DNA of 49,016 bases from Coemansia sp. RSA 922 (taxonomy: Eukaryota; Kickxellomycota; Kickxellomycetes; Kickxellales; Kickxellaceae). Both the position numbers and the translations under genes were made by a program. Each line of letters begins with the position of its first letter. The first letter of the stretch is position 1. The stretch lies in assembly GCA_027577415.1 (NCBI GenBank), contig JANBQS010000038.1:1-49016 (forward strand), in the 5' to 3' direction. Below, one piece after another: positions 10,801 to 17,491 of this stretch. The notes beneath the pieces were generated by a model. That model saw only the letters and a program-made list of their open reading frames with translations, was not told the DNA's origin and did no database searches.

Positions 10801-10975
10801 GGGCCTTGACCGAGTGTCGGCGGCGGAGATAGCCGTCAAGTCTGAGGTTGTTTTGCCGTTATGTCGGCCTGTATCATTGGCGGAGGCCGTGTGTGAGGCG
10901 CGTAAAGCCTGTCGGATGTCGTTTTTGACTGGCGCTGCACCTGTTGTCTATGGAATACCCGTATATCTAGCCTAG
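4859..10975 (+). CDS. ESP1: separase (cohesin-cleaving cysteine protease)
   Basis: A 2038-residue intronless protein, in the size range of fungal and animal separases. Separase cleaves the cohesin kleisin at anaphase onset after APC/C destroys securin. The C-terminal CD-clan protease domain is clear. The catalytic His is H1904 in YFGHGGAE, and the catalytic Cys is C1930 in LLFGCSSGQL. They are followed by YDAMGTAVDYLIAGCPALVGNLWDVGDKDID, typical of the family. The upstream WECLPCLR and PISRVPS segments are also separase-like. The N-terminal about 1300 residues look like an alpha-helical (TPR/ARM-like) solenoid rich in Ala and Leu. The region around residues 1385-1460 is Ser-rich and probably disordered. 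Long antisense frames inside it are by-products of its GC-rich codon usage. No securin is recognised in the window. Confidence 0.97.
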   Translation: MSDTTLEGFQSFDNCTEAVEQSAVKRLTVSASTKTVRCDVEFALAIVNQCNQLFSRRVSEIRKAVENSSILEGVERMLRVVASAFKFLHSNRSAAGFSVLALEKTMSNFNTACANAHLGLRAWDCLGFLRRCLLEHAETHSVVGSSTKTTAAVPTGGRVVRNPAAKLVKNTKKQAADTERLSTGMRRLSLARDSAGLDDISMAHFSISYNRGDASFNILVVTLLCNVLRVLSQAPTAPQTLELMPRLSVRAHSALEWCLRLRDVDSAAAEPFLGVCFRAYYALGANGGRQSLDIRALGLAAYASTKACDVRELLKYAVRASARAESLTKDAASHTAIGAYYSAVAEQARPLLSSGGVSPEMVDFYYRWALACRSADDLPGALSVCSQVALRSGDTHAELVACALACNCLVQHMLACGQVESDALPAAERMAELAEQALGRSARHTLSGWNALAMCADISRKTAKRAVAEIRDRGAVQDCVSGAVVQMLDASDRIYEAYVLRGAALKAQEAGGSSVEALRSCSAEVCLLAVQLIVQYREHDSAAAARHSDRLLQLCGEPGCSPDFLRSHSTVFFNRGASLYQLKSYGPAALAMERAIDSLALWMALTKTFGGDVVAQLCKRYEISALAFQADGAFLRASQVFGRAVAWISGHTAVLDVIKSGAAVLPVGSSLAAGEVERLLMFVDRYVRMCAARLARDSSEPQARKSLLDFADEPAMTNTLRAWVCEAEAFFWRPFVAPSAAYALDVRAARLQSAVDMYSREQCSLGHVRCLVELAKIDRDRGNVDQCVGRLQGAVPDHLDCVYGLSVAAERHAWLAVVAVERDSCAEYAEHLSQCSRLWTRVCQVAEASSPLDTGHLLGVVVGTMGHVADLLMSRRMYSAALDVLQPRLDLVSLCEPHDRSSAPLVMQTLVDLGTACLLLGRTAAAAENFRQCSERYEDGVLPVHVEIASRIAYAEFRLVCADEEEGARAMCAAAILARNVLGSVPRSARSKRPVVSPETMMLFSKASQAYSVLSLKQGLLANAVDFGLHSYRILHSLLRSLGAAHARAKQEEANRLMAEEIDDPFAKEETKPDVADDDDEYWQYIAFSGNWELQRLLIDNLAHLSEIYSLRGSVKEAEYFLQKALAISAQLCAPRQEGFLRLREADILSRRNMWDECSLSLAKARGPVDRGELEDVHALVIEGDAWRRSNKYVEADDAYKRAQELLNRIVVDGVPLVLSEDLAVRRRLLDASTGDEPIEGVVRRCIDQRPEHLLMRANVAFAELQRLLAAEPAWTSVLQSALVFPALRHSQKQQQPRKGSTKALVRDCLAELDALLVAAAESAITVGSAHCVHESCHLLALTRAMSSVFGLSVDEHGVLARIVDDARNITAVREAVDAIRRKKHSLPASLTQWPADALESSGERRDGYSPSSSPSLGPRRGLRQSNDLLSSPSMRRQKPLLFGSLDIGDSDEEATTPSVDFFGHAADGTKVVAGWTSVAADARPLLRDCLPASWVACNISIDALRNIMFVTRYEQNCEPLVICLPMREIELDSDSSAGANVFGDLQSKLAAIIVESDQSMKTGGLCTTEDEKRGWWEIRSELDRRLGKLLACVETEWLGGFKDVLRPDVPLLAAGEGLVDMESLRRDIQTCVVGCLSKSFAAKAKSMELSDQLCLLVLSAATRASGDDGEWLDVCSMIWDVYCYQGAAPANPEEDVLSGMAENLRLGVAGYMSGRGKAGRKQLILILDKHAQQVPWECLPCLRDYPISRVPSVAFLQNSIAASTKKRLDLARPLPTRGGLMDLLGGSAGPMLAGSPIVLPRAAGGRTSKRTQPTRKLAPTIQPLFDDIPASKTVELPSGAMADGTRVFYVLNPEGDLHRTQANFEEYLKNSGQQGWHGVIGRRPTPHECERGLASDIFMYFGHGGAENYISRTQIRGLSRCAVALLFGCSSGQLKHQGEYDAMGTAVDYLIAGCPALVGNLWDVGDKDIDRFAARLLAAWGLDRVSAAEIAVKSEVVLPLCRPVSLAEAVCEARKACRMSFLTGAAPVVYGIPVYLA

Positions 10976-11048
10976 AAGAAAAAAAAACACTTTTTTTTTA
11001 TTAATAATAATAGACTATAAAAAATAGTTGATCCAAATATAAAGTCCA

Positions 11049-12092
11049 TTACTTGGTGCGCTTGGCGACCTTGTTAAGGAACTCGGTAAACACCTGTCTG
11101 GGAACGACAGACTCGTCGACCTTGCTAATCTTATCTTGGATCTCTGCAATAGCCTTATCCTCGTAAGCCTTGTACACGTTCTCGATATCAAGTTCGACAT
11201 ACAGGTCCTTGACGCGCTGAGCGTGGACGGCGGGCGACTTGCGGCCATAGTTATCGTTTAGGATCTGGCGCTGCTCGGGCGTAACGCGATCCAGAGCCTG
11301 AACGACCAACCACGAGCACTTGTTATCCTCGATATCAGTACCGATCTTTCCAATAAACTCCGGGTTACCATAGCAATCCAAGTAATCGTCCTGCACCTGG
11401 AAATAGACACCGAGAGGAATGAGAATATCTTTGGCAACCTGGAACACGGGAGCCTCAGCAGGTTTACCAGTCATAAGTAGGGCGAGTGCCACAGGCAAGT
11501 AGAAAGAGTAGTACGCGGTCTTGTACTCGACAATGTACCCGTGTTTCTGGATAGAAAACCTGTCCAGGTTAATATCGTTCTCGGGCGCCGTCAGAAGATC
11601 AACCATCTGACCCAGCTCCGTCTGATACGAGGTCTCGTGCAGTAGCTCAACTAGATCAATGTAGTAGGGCTCAGTACGGAAGTACTTTTTCAAAAGACGG
11701 AAAATACACGCCTCCAAGATAAAAGAATCGTTGATAGCCAGAATTCCCACATCCTTACGACGATACCAAGCGGGTTGTCCACGACGAGTAGGCGACTCAT
11801 CCATAATATCGTCAGCTACTAGGAAAAACGCCTGAAGCCATTCTACCGACCACCCTAAAACCATGGCCTTCTCGTTAACGTCTGCTGGAAGAGTGCTCTC
11901 ACCACGCATAATCTTCACGGTATCGACAACAGATAGTCCTCGGTTCATCTTGCCTCCCATCACATTGTACTCGATCATCTCCTTGATACGTGAGGTCATC
12001 TCGGGCGTCGCACCAAAAGTAGGTAGCTCGGATAAGATGACATCTGTTAGTTGAGGGAAAAAGTCAATAAACTCTTGGCGTGAGGTAGACAT
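11049..12092 (-). CDS. ERG20: farnesyl pyrophosphate synthase
   Basis: A 347-residue protein when started at the ATG ending at 12092 (MSTSRQEFIDFFPQL), matching the usual length of about 350. It condenses IPP with DMAPP and then GPP to make FPP for sterols, dolichol, ubiquinone and prenylation. The first Asp-rich motif is DDIMD (94-98), followed by SPTRRGQPAWYRR. The second is DDYLD (235-239). The KTAYYSFYLP stretch (about 191-200) and the C-terminal KxxKRTK-like end also fit. The frame is open for 59 more codons upstream, encoding a Phe/Leu-rich stretch unlike FPP synthases. I treat that as leader, although a targeting extension from an alternative start is possible. The gene converges with separase, leaving only 73 bp between stop codons. 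Confidence 0.95.
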   Translation of the reverse strand: MSTSRQEFIDFFPQLTDVILSELPTFGATPEMTSRIKEMIEYNVMGGKMNRGLSVVDTVKIMRGESTLPADVNEKAMVLGWSVEWLQAFFLVADDIMDESPTRRGQPAWYRRKDVGILAINDSFILEACIFRLLKKYFRTEPYYIDLVELLHETSYQTELGQMVDLLTAPENDINLDRFSIQKHGYIVEYKTAYYSFYLPVALALLMTGKPAEAPVFQVAKDILIPLGVYFQVQDDYLDCYGNPEFIGKIGTDIEDNKCSWLVVQALDRVTPEQRQILNDNYGRKSPAVHAQRVKDLYVELDIENVYKAYEDKAIAEIQDKISKVDESVVPRQVFTEFLNKVAKRTK

Positions 12093-12591
12093 GGTGAAAG
12101 ATTGACCAGGATTAGTTCGAGATTGTAAATTTGAATAGAAAAGTGTTAAAAGTGATAACAGAAAAAAGAAAGAAAAGTGCAAATCCATTATTTTTGTTTG
12201 TTGATAGCTACTGTGAGAAGGTTTGTTGTTCCGTTTTTTGTTGATAAAAAAAGCGAACCATCCATGCACATGTTGGTTTAATGCGGCTCGCGGCTCACGG
12301 TCCGTCTGTCGTCATCAGTCACACCAGTCTGGCAATTTGTGTGGCTGTGATTGCCACCAGCTTTTGAAGTATATAGTTCTAAAGCACTCTTGTTAATGTC
12401 ATGATAATGTCTATATTGAGTCAAAGTTACAAAGTAAAACAAACTACAGTAATGACTGAAAGCTAGAACGAGTATGCTATTCCTCTCTATAAATACTACG
12501 CCCTGAAAATCGGGGGTATTAATAAGTACTACTCGTTGAAGCGTAATAGAGTGAGAGCCAGTCCAAGCTGGATCTTACCAAACGTCTATGG
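12093..12591. other. gene-free spacer upstream of FPP synthase
   Basis: It contains the FPP synthase promoter and 5' leader (T/A-rich near 12150-12250) and the 3' side of the next minus-strand gene. The stretch ctctataaatactacgcc near 12484-12500 contains a plus-strand TATAAA core, but no plus-strand gene follows it. Nothing else is recognised. Confidence 0.35.
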
Positions 12592-13014
12592 TTAGGAGCC
12601 TAAAGGCATGCTGATAAATTCTGATAGTAGACGGCCAGTGGGAGTGATACTATCAGTCGACTGTAGCATGTATTTGGCACACCAGTACCGATCCGATCCT
12701 ACCTCAACACCCGCCTCCTCTGCATGCTTATAAACTTGTCTAATTTGGCGAGTTTCCATATAAATCATGACAAAATTTCCTTCAATGGGTTTATCCAATT
12801 CAGTACCATCCATCCAATTTATATAACTACCTTGCGCAATCACATGCAAGCATTTACCATTTAACCCCAGAGGCTCGCTAATCTCGTTCAGTGCATATTC
12901 GTAGCTATTGGTAGCTTCACTAACATTCACAGAACGTATGTTCTTATACTCGAACTTTTTTACTTCAAAGTTGTAAGTATACACTAAGATTTCAACTGTT
13001 GCTGGGTATTTCAT
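12592..13014 (-). CDS. hypothetical protein, 140 residues
   Basis: I do not recognise this protein. It is balanced in composition, with no signal peptide or membrane helix. It starts MKYPATVEILVYTYNFEVKK and contains GKCLHVIAQGSYINWMDG and SDRYWCAKYMLQS. The alternating beta/alpha feel of the N-terminal half would allow a small ubiquitin-like or similar alpha/beta fold, but that is a guess. The frame is open over its full length without low complexity and begins at an ATG with an AT-rich upstream region, so it is likely a real gene. It sits at the edge of an accessory stretch next to two F-box/LRR-like paralogs and may be lineage-specific. Confidence 0.5.
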   Translation of the reverse strand: MKYPATVEILVYTYNFEVKKFEYKNIRSVNVSEATNSYEYALNEISEPLGLNGKCLHVIAQGSYINWMDGTELDKPIEGNFVMIYMETRQIRQVYKHAEEAGVEVGSDRYWCAKYMLQSTDSITPTGRLLSEFISMPLGS

Positions 13015-13560
13015 GGCTTCTCTTAAGTGCGAATAAAGACAACTATGTGAGAATAGAAATATAATAAAAAAAGTGGAGGGAGTGTTGAAAAGTGGGGGAG
13101 GGAGAGGGCAGCTTTTTCAGGCGAGCAGAGTGCAGCCGTTAAATAGGACAGCGCGACGCCAAAAGAGAGTGGAGACTGGATGCCCTGATCCTCTCTCTTT
13201 TTCCAGCTATTCTTTGTGTGAGGCTTTCAGAAGTGATTCTCAAAGCACCACTAAGAATACATCATGATATCGTCTTGCACTACATCACCTTTCTTTTTAT
13301 ATTTTGTTCAAAGGATGAAGTCATGTCAGTTTCCTGTTGTCTATCATTAGAGGATTAGTCTTTTGGAGTTTGTGGAACAAAAGAAAATATACTGTTTGCA
13401 CCGGAGTATCAACTAGATAGCGCCTTGCTTGAGGATGTAATCAGATGCTTATTTATTCGACCTTTTCAACAATTCTAAACACTGCATTGCCGACATTGCT
13501 CTTCATCCACATGTATAGGCTATACTCTCAAGCATGTATCGAATGTTCATCTGAATTTAT
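13015..13560. other. gene-free spacer
   Basis: It holds the promoter of the 140-residue orphan gene and the 3' flank of the first F-box/LRR-like gene. A 27-bp stretch at about 13443-13469 closely matches one at about 17422-17448 downstream of the second paralog, so the duplication included 3' flanking DNA. No RNA gene is seen. Confidence 0.45.
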
Positions 13561-15237
13561 TTAAATAAGACGACGGAGAGCAGCACCATAGGGCTTAAAC
13601 GGGCCATTCTTTGACGACCAGGCGACCTTACCTCTGAACTCCCTTCGCTCCTCAGGGGGAATATCCACATATGCAAAGGTTGGGCATATGACGGCTACCT
13701 GCATAGCAAGGATTGATACCTTGCCAATATTAGTGTATTCCGCCCCGAGTATACGCAACACCCGAAATTTGATGCTCAGAGGGTAGTACTTTTCGTGAAG
13801 CACACTTGGATGCTCGTTCTCCGGAATCAATCCAATACGTGTCGCTGACCCATGTATCTCGGTAGTAAGACTAACCAAACTCGGGAGCGCAGATACAATG
13901 CTAATTATGTCGTCTATAGCGCAGCTCTGGTTAAAAAGGGTCAAGTGCTGAATAATTGCTGTCCTCGGCGCGGTACATAGAGCTTTGAACACGTCACACG
14001 TAGGAATGCCGCAGTACAGCTGTAGTGTCATCGATGATCTCAATATGCGATGCACTTGCTCTTGCACCAAACTATCTGATGTTATAGGCCTATGTCCGCT
14101 AGTTGTTGGAGTAATGTGGATGGAGTTCATCGGCGTTGCGCTGTAGTTTAGTACGTTGAATCCACCCAATGCATTTTTGGCAATCGCATCAACCGGGAGG
14201 CTCAAGTTCCGTAGTGTCCCATGGTTGCCTCTAAAGAGCGTGTCGTCATCGATCGGATATACGCCAAAAACGGTAAGCTTGGCTAGAGAGGGAAATGGTA
14301 TCGAGCCTTCAACGGTAGTCCAGCTCTGGGCGCTAAATGTTTCCGTGATATCCATGGATAGTGATACCAAGCTCGTGTACGACGCATGAGTCTTATTGCC
14401 GTAGCAAATCAACGAGTCCCAATCATCCCGCACAGTAGGTACAATATGGAGCTCCCTCAATGTGCTCGCGTTGAGATAGGCAAGCCGGGCAATCGGAGAG
14501 CAAGGTATATGGGCTCCATGTGTAATAGTCGTCAGTCTGGATACGTCATATAGTCTAAGCGATAGTATAGGGCTGTCTACTTGGCAACTGACATCCAGGC
14601 GGGTAACACTCTCTCGACATAGCGCCGAAACAAGCATTACACACAGTGCTCTGCAGGGTTTACCTCTTGTGTCGGCTGAGATGGCAACCACAGATAATCT
14701 CGTTACAGCTGGAGTTAGTCGTCGAATTGAGCGGGCTAGGCTGACAATCTCGTTGTGGTTGGCTTTCGGGTCCAACTTTGCAGTAGTGTGACGCGATAAG
14801 CTACTGGACTTGATCAGCCTTACCACCAAAGTAGTCGCCGACGGGAATATCGCACCATTGTACCGTGACCACGCGATTGTCTCGCTAGAGTCCTTGTCAC
14901 ACACGTCCTCCCAGCTAGGAGCCACCATGACAACTCGTTTGACCAGATTGTAGTTATGGAACCCTGTATATGAAAAGCCTTCAGGCCACGCGGGAAAGTA
15001 TATTTTGAAAACACCATGCGCGTCGTCGAAGACGATCTTGCAGCTGTCGCAAATAGATACAAGCACTGCCTCGTACCAGATCTCGCCGATTGACAGTAGC
15101 GGATAGAGGACCTTTTTCATTTCGTTTTGATAATCGATATCCTCGTCAAATGAGCCTCGAGGACGCCCTTCAAGGTACTTGATGATCTTCTCTACCACCA
15201 GCATAGGCAGGGTAAGAAACAGGGGCTGACCAGTCAT
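13561..15237 (-). CDS. F-box/LRR-like protein, tandem paralog 1
   Basis: A 558-residue protein starting MTGQPLFLTLPMLVVEKI. The LPMLVVEKIIKYLEG segment (about 9-23) has the look of a degenerate F-box, the SCF adaptor motif. The rest is Leu/Thr/Ser-rich with irregularly repeated L-x-x-L-x-L segments, consistent with a divergent leucine-rich-repeat body. It ends F-K-P-Y-G-A-A-L-R-R-L-I. It is clearly homologous to the 567-residue protein at 17492-19195: CDSCKIVFD/CDNCEIVFD, ETIAWSRYNGAIFP identical, LFRGN shared. If it is an F-box protein it would select substrates for an SCF ubiquitin ligase, but no function is proven. The frame extends 33 codons upstream as a Phe/Tyr-rich stretch absent from the paralog, so I start at the ATG shared in position. 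Confidence 0.7.
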   Translation of the reverse strand: MTGQPLFLTLPMLVVEKIIKYLEGRPRGSFDEDIDYQNEMKKVLYPLLSIGEIWYEAVLVSICDSCKIVFDDAHGVFKIYFPAWPEGFSYTGFHNYNLVKRVVMVAPSWEDVCDKDSSETIAWSRYNGAIFPSATTLVVRLIKSSSLSRHTTAKLDPKANHNEIVSLARSIRRLTPAVTRLSVVAISADTRGKPCRALCVMLVSALCRESVTRLDVSCQVDSPILSLRLYDVSRLTTITHGAHIPCSPIARLAYLNASTLRELHIVPTVRDDWDSLICYGNKTHASYTSLVSLSMDITETFSAQSWTTVEGSIPFPSLAKLTVFGVYPIDDDTLFRGNHGTLRNLSLPVDAIAKNALGGFNVLNYSATPMNSIHITPTTSGHRPITSDSLVQEQVHRILRSSMTLQLYCGIPTCDVFKALCTAPRTAIIQHLTLFNQSCAIDDIISIVSALPSLVSLTTEIHGSATRIGLIPENEHPSVLHEKYYPLSIKFRVLRILGAEYTNIGKVSILAMQVAVICPTFAYVDIPPEERREFRGKVAWSSKNGPFKPYGAALRRLI

Positions 15238-16006
15238 GGTGAAAATATAGAAATAAACAAAAATGCAAAAAAAATAATAAGAAAATGAGAGCAGGAAAGG
15301 GAGAAAGGTACATTTTGTGTTCACACTCGCTTGCATGGATTGTTATAATAGATTACACTAAAAGGGATAGGGGATCCTGGACATTGGCTGCTTTATCCAC
15401 TCGCGCGACACAGCAATGCTGCGCCTAGTTTGTGCTTCCTATGCACGGCTCTGGAAGGAAGCGGTTAAAAAGGTTAAATAGGACCTTACCATAGGTTGGA
15501 TATAGTTATATTTGCTCTCACTTTTTATACATTAAAAATATACCTACTACTTTGCTCCATTCACCACTTGCTACCCTTACTACACCAGTGGGCTGACTTG
15601 GCCGTTGCTGCATGTATTGCCAATTGTTTGTGTCCTGATTTCTTGTCATTTGTATCTTCTTTAGGAATAGGTAAGCTGAGGGTGGCTGAATGGAACAATG
15701 TGTGCGGATCTGCAGTGGCGTTTCCAGACCCGAAAGTGTGGGGAGGTCGTGGTCAAATTTTTCTTCCCAAATTACTCGCGACAGTATAAGTAGAGCCCAC
15801 TTTTCCGCCCTTCTTTGGCTCATTTTTGGCAAGTCTGACTTTCTCTCATCTCCAACTCCATTTTTCCTTATAAAAATTTTTATATTCAAACTCTTTATAA
15901 CGGGCTATAGTAAACAATCTTCCATTTTTTGTTTACTCTTCTCAATTTATTGCTCCTATCACACCACGCCTTCTCCCTATTTCACTTCTTGTATTCTCAT
16001 TTGCCA
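15238..16006. other. gene-free spacer with plus-strand promoter elements
   Basis: The left end is the A-rich leader of the F-box/LRR-like gene, similar to the leader of its paralog at about 19196-19270. To the right are two TATA-like cores on the plus strand, one near 15785 (gtataagtag) and one near 15872 (ttataaaaat). Either could serve the protein starting at 16007. An unconvincing open stretch lies at about 15680-15789. No RNA gene is seen. Confidence 0.4.
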
Positions 16007-16765
16007 ATGGATAACCTAGGACCCGGAGCGCCTCATTGGCAGATAAAACTTGCACAGCTGAGAGTGAAGAAGAAAGTCGAGGAGATACTACGTGAGCTAA
16101 ATGAGCTGACCAAGGAGAGAGTTCGCCTGGAGCTACTGGAGGCTACTGCAGCTGCTTTAATTGCTCTCCCTGCAGTCAGCAATAACCCCGCCTCCCCTAC
16201 TGTGCCCACCTCTTTTCCTGTTGGCGCCTTAGACGCCCTAGGCGCGTTTAACGATTTTGACGATGTTGGCGATATTAGCTTTTTTGATGAATGTTGCACT
16301 TTGGACACAGTCGCTAATGTCGCAGACACCACCGCAGCCACAGCTACTGCCGATCCTCCAGCAGCCACGTTTGATGACCCGGATTCTTTTACCCTTGCCG
16401 CCGCCGCTGCCAGTTTGCCCACGGCCCCCTCTGTTACACCTGCAGCCCCGGTTGCTGCTAGCCCACCCGCAGCCACACTGACCACGTTGGCATTTCTCGC
16501 CCTTGTGGCCTTGCATGCTACACTTACTGCCGATTCTTCAGCCTCCACAGTTGTCCCTTGCACTACTTCCATGGATGCCGACTCGCCCACGGAAAAACTT
16601 GACGCCCCGTCCCCTCCTCTTCCCATTGTCGCTACCACTGCCACCAAGACCAACTCTGCTATGCGCGCCGCCGATGCCACCACCGATACCCCTCCCGCTG
16701 CTGCACAAGATAGTAGTGAAGATATGGCTCCGCCCGCTAAGCGCCAACGGACCCCTGGCTTCTAG
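16007..16765 (+). CDS. Ala/Thr/Pro-rich protein with N-terminal coiled coil, possibly prematurely terminated
   Basis: A 252-residue protein from ATG 16007 (MDNLGPGAPHWQIKL). Residues about 12-50 are charged and heptad-like (QLRVKKKVEEILRELNELTK), predicting a short coiled coil. The rest is Ala/Thr/Pro/Ser/Asp-rich and probably disordered. The end carries a basic cluster (PPAKRQRTPG) that looks like a nuclear localisation signal. No family is recognised. The TAG stop is followed in the same frame by 67 more sense codons that read like protein, so this may be the 5' part of a decayed longer gene. It lies between two tandem F-box/LRR-like paralogs. Confidence 0.5.
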   Translation: MDNLGPGAPHWQIKLAQLRVKKKVEEILRELNELTKERVRLELLEATAAALIALPAVSNNPASPTVPTSFPVGALDALGAFNDFDDVGDISFFDECCTLDTVANVADTTAATATADPPAATFDDPDSFTLAAAAASLPTAPSVTPAAPVAASPPAATLTTLAFLALVALHATLTADSSASTVVPCTTSMDADSPTEKLDAPSPPLPIVATTATKTNSAMRAADATTDTPPAAAQDSSEDMAPPAKRQRTPGF

Positions 16766-17198
16766 GATGCCAACGGCAAATTGGTGACATATGCCTACTT
16801 GTCCAAGGTTTTCGGGACATTCCCCCTTTCGCTGTTGTCAAGAGTGTGTGTTTTCCACCAGCGAATTTTCCGTTGCCCGCTTGTTCCTGACCTCAGCGAT
16901 CTTCGCGCCCCACACGAGACATTGGGGCGGATGGGTTCAAATCCCTGTCGGTTCAAGCCAAGAGTGTAGGTTTGGACAGTGCAGTCGACTTGACCTTTTT
17001 GCAGTGCGATGGCCCGGAATTTTTGACGCTGTGCAAGGAGACACTAGCCTGTCTCTGAAAGCCAAAATGGTATGGCTTGCCAATTCCTGCACCACTGCTG
17101 TGCTCCTCTCTGACCATGCATTTAACATTAACAAAGTTTACTTTCTTTGCTCAAAAAGTGTTAACGGTAGGAAAAGTGCGCTTTGGTTTGGCCTTTAA
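16766..17198 (+). pseudogene. decayed coding sequence downstream of the Ala/Thr/Pro-rich ORF
   Basis: Immediately after the TAG at 16763-16765 the same frame continues open to a TAG at about 16967-16969, starting DANGKLVTYAYLSKVFGTFP. A second frame then reads like protein through FSTSEFSVARLFLTSAIF and GGWVQIPVGSS. A third frame reads VGLDSAVDLTFLQCDGPEF and LTLCKETLACL before a stop near 17058. Overlapping protein-like stretches in three frames suggest one ancestral C-terminal domain broken by a nonsense change and frameshifts, or an intron structure I cannot resolve. The domain is not recognised. Confidence 0.35.
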
Positions 17199-17491
17199 AA
17201 AGAAACATTACAGTATAAAGAGCTCTAAGAAAATACTGCCAGAGACACCAAGCAGGCTAGAGTCCAAACTTGCCATGTGTCGCCTGGTAGTTGTTGTGCC
17301 AGAGCCACTGGTATATCTTGCGCATTTTTTGACTCTGAGATCATCTCGATATCTTTGCTAACTCTACAGCAGTGTTTTTATTAGAGCATTGACAAGACAG
17401 CGACTTGTAAATTACCTCTTAAGATGCTTATTGGTTCGACCTTTACAAGCTATATGTTATAAATTGTGTATTAAATGCAATGCAAATTAAC
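17199..17491. other. spacer before F-box/LRR-like paralog 2
   Basis: AT-rich 3' flank of the minus-strand paralog, including the segment (about 17422-17448) matched at about 13443-13469. No gene is seen. Confidence 0.4.

Noticed and set aside
12093..12269. 59-residue N-terminal extension of FPP synthase
   Set aside because: Phe/Leu-rich leader without homology; the internal ATG gives the family-typical length and start.
15496..15789. 97-codon plus-strand frame upstream of the Ala/Thr/Pro-rich gene
   Set aside because: No ATG start in good context, mixed composition, no domain; only the last 40 codons look weakly protein-like.
16925..16960. tRNA-like T-arm (GGGTTCAAATCCC)
   Set aside because: Only three G-C pairs close the loop, the outer two T-stem pairs mismatch, and no matching acceptor strand or anticodon arm lies upstream at tRNA spacing.
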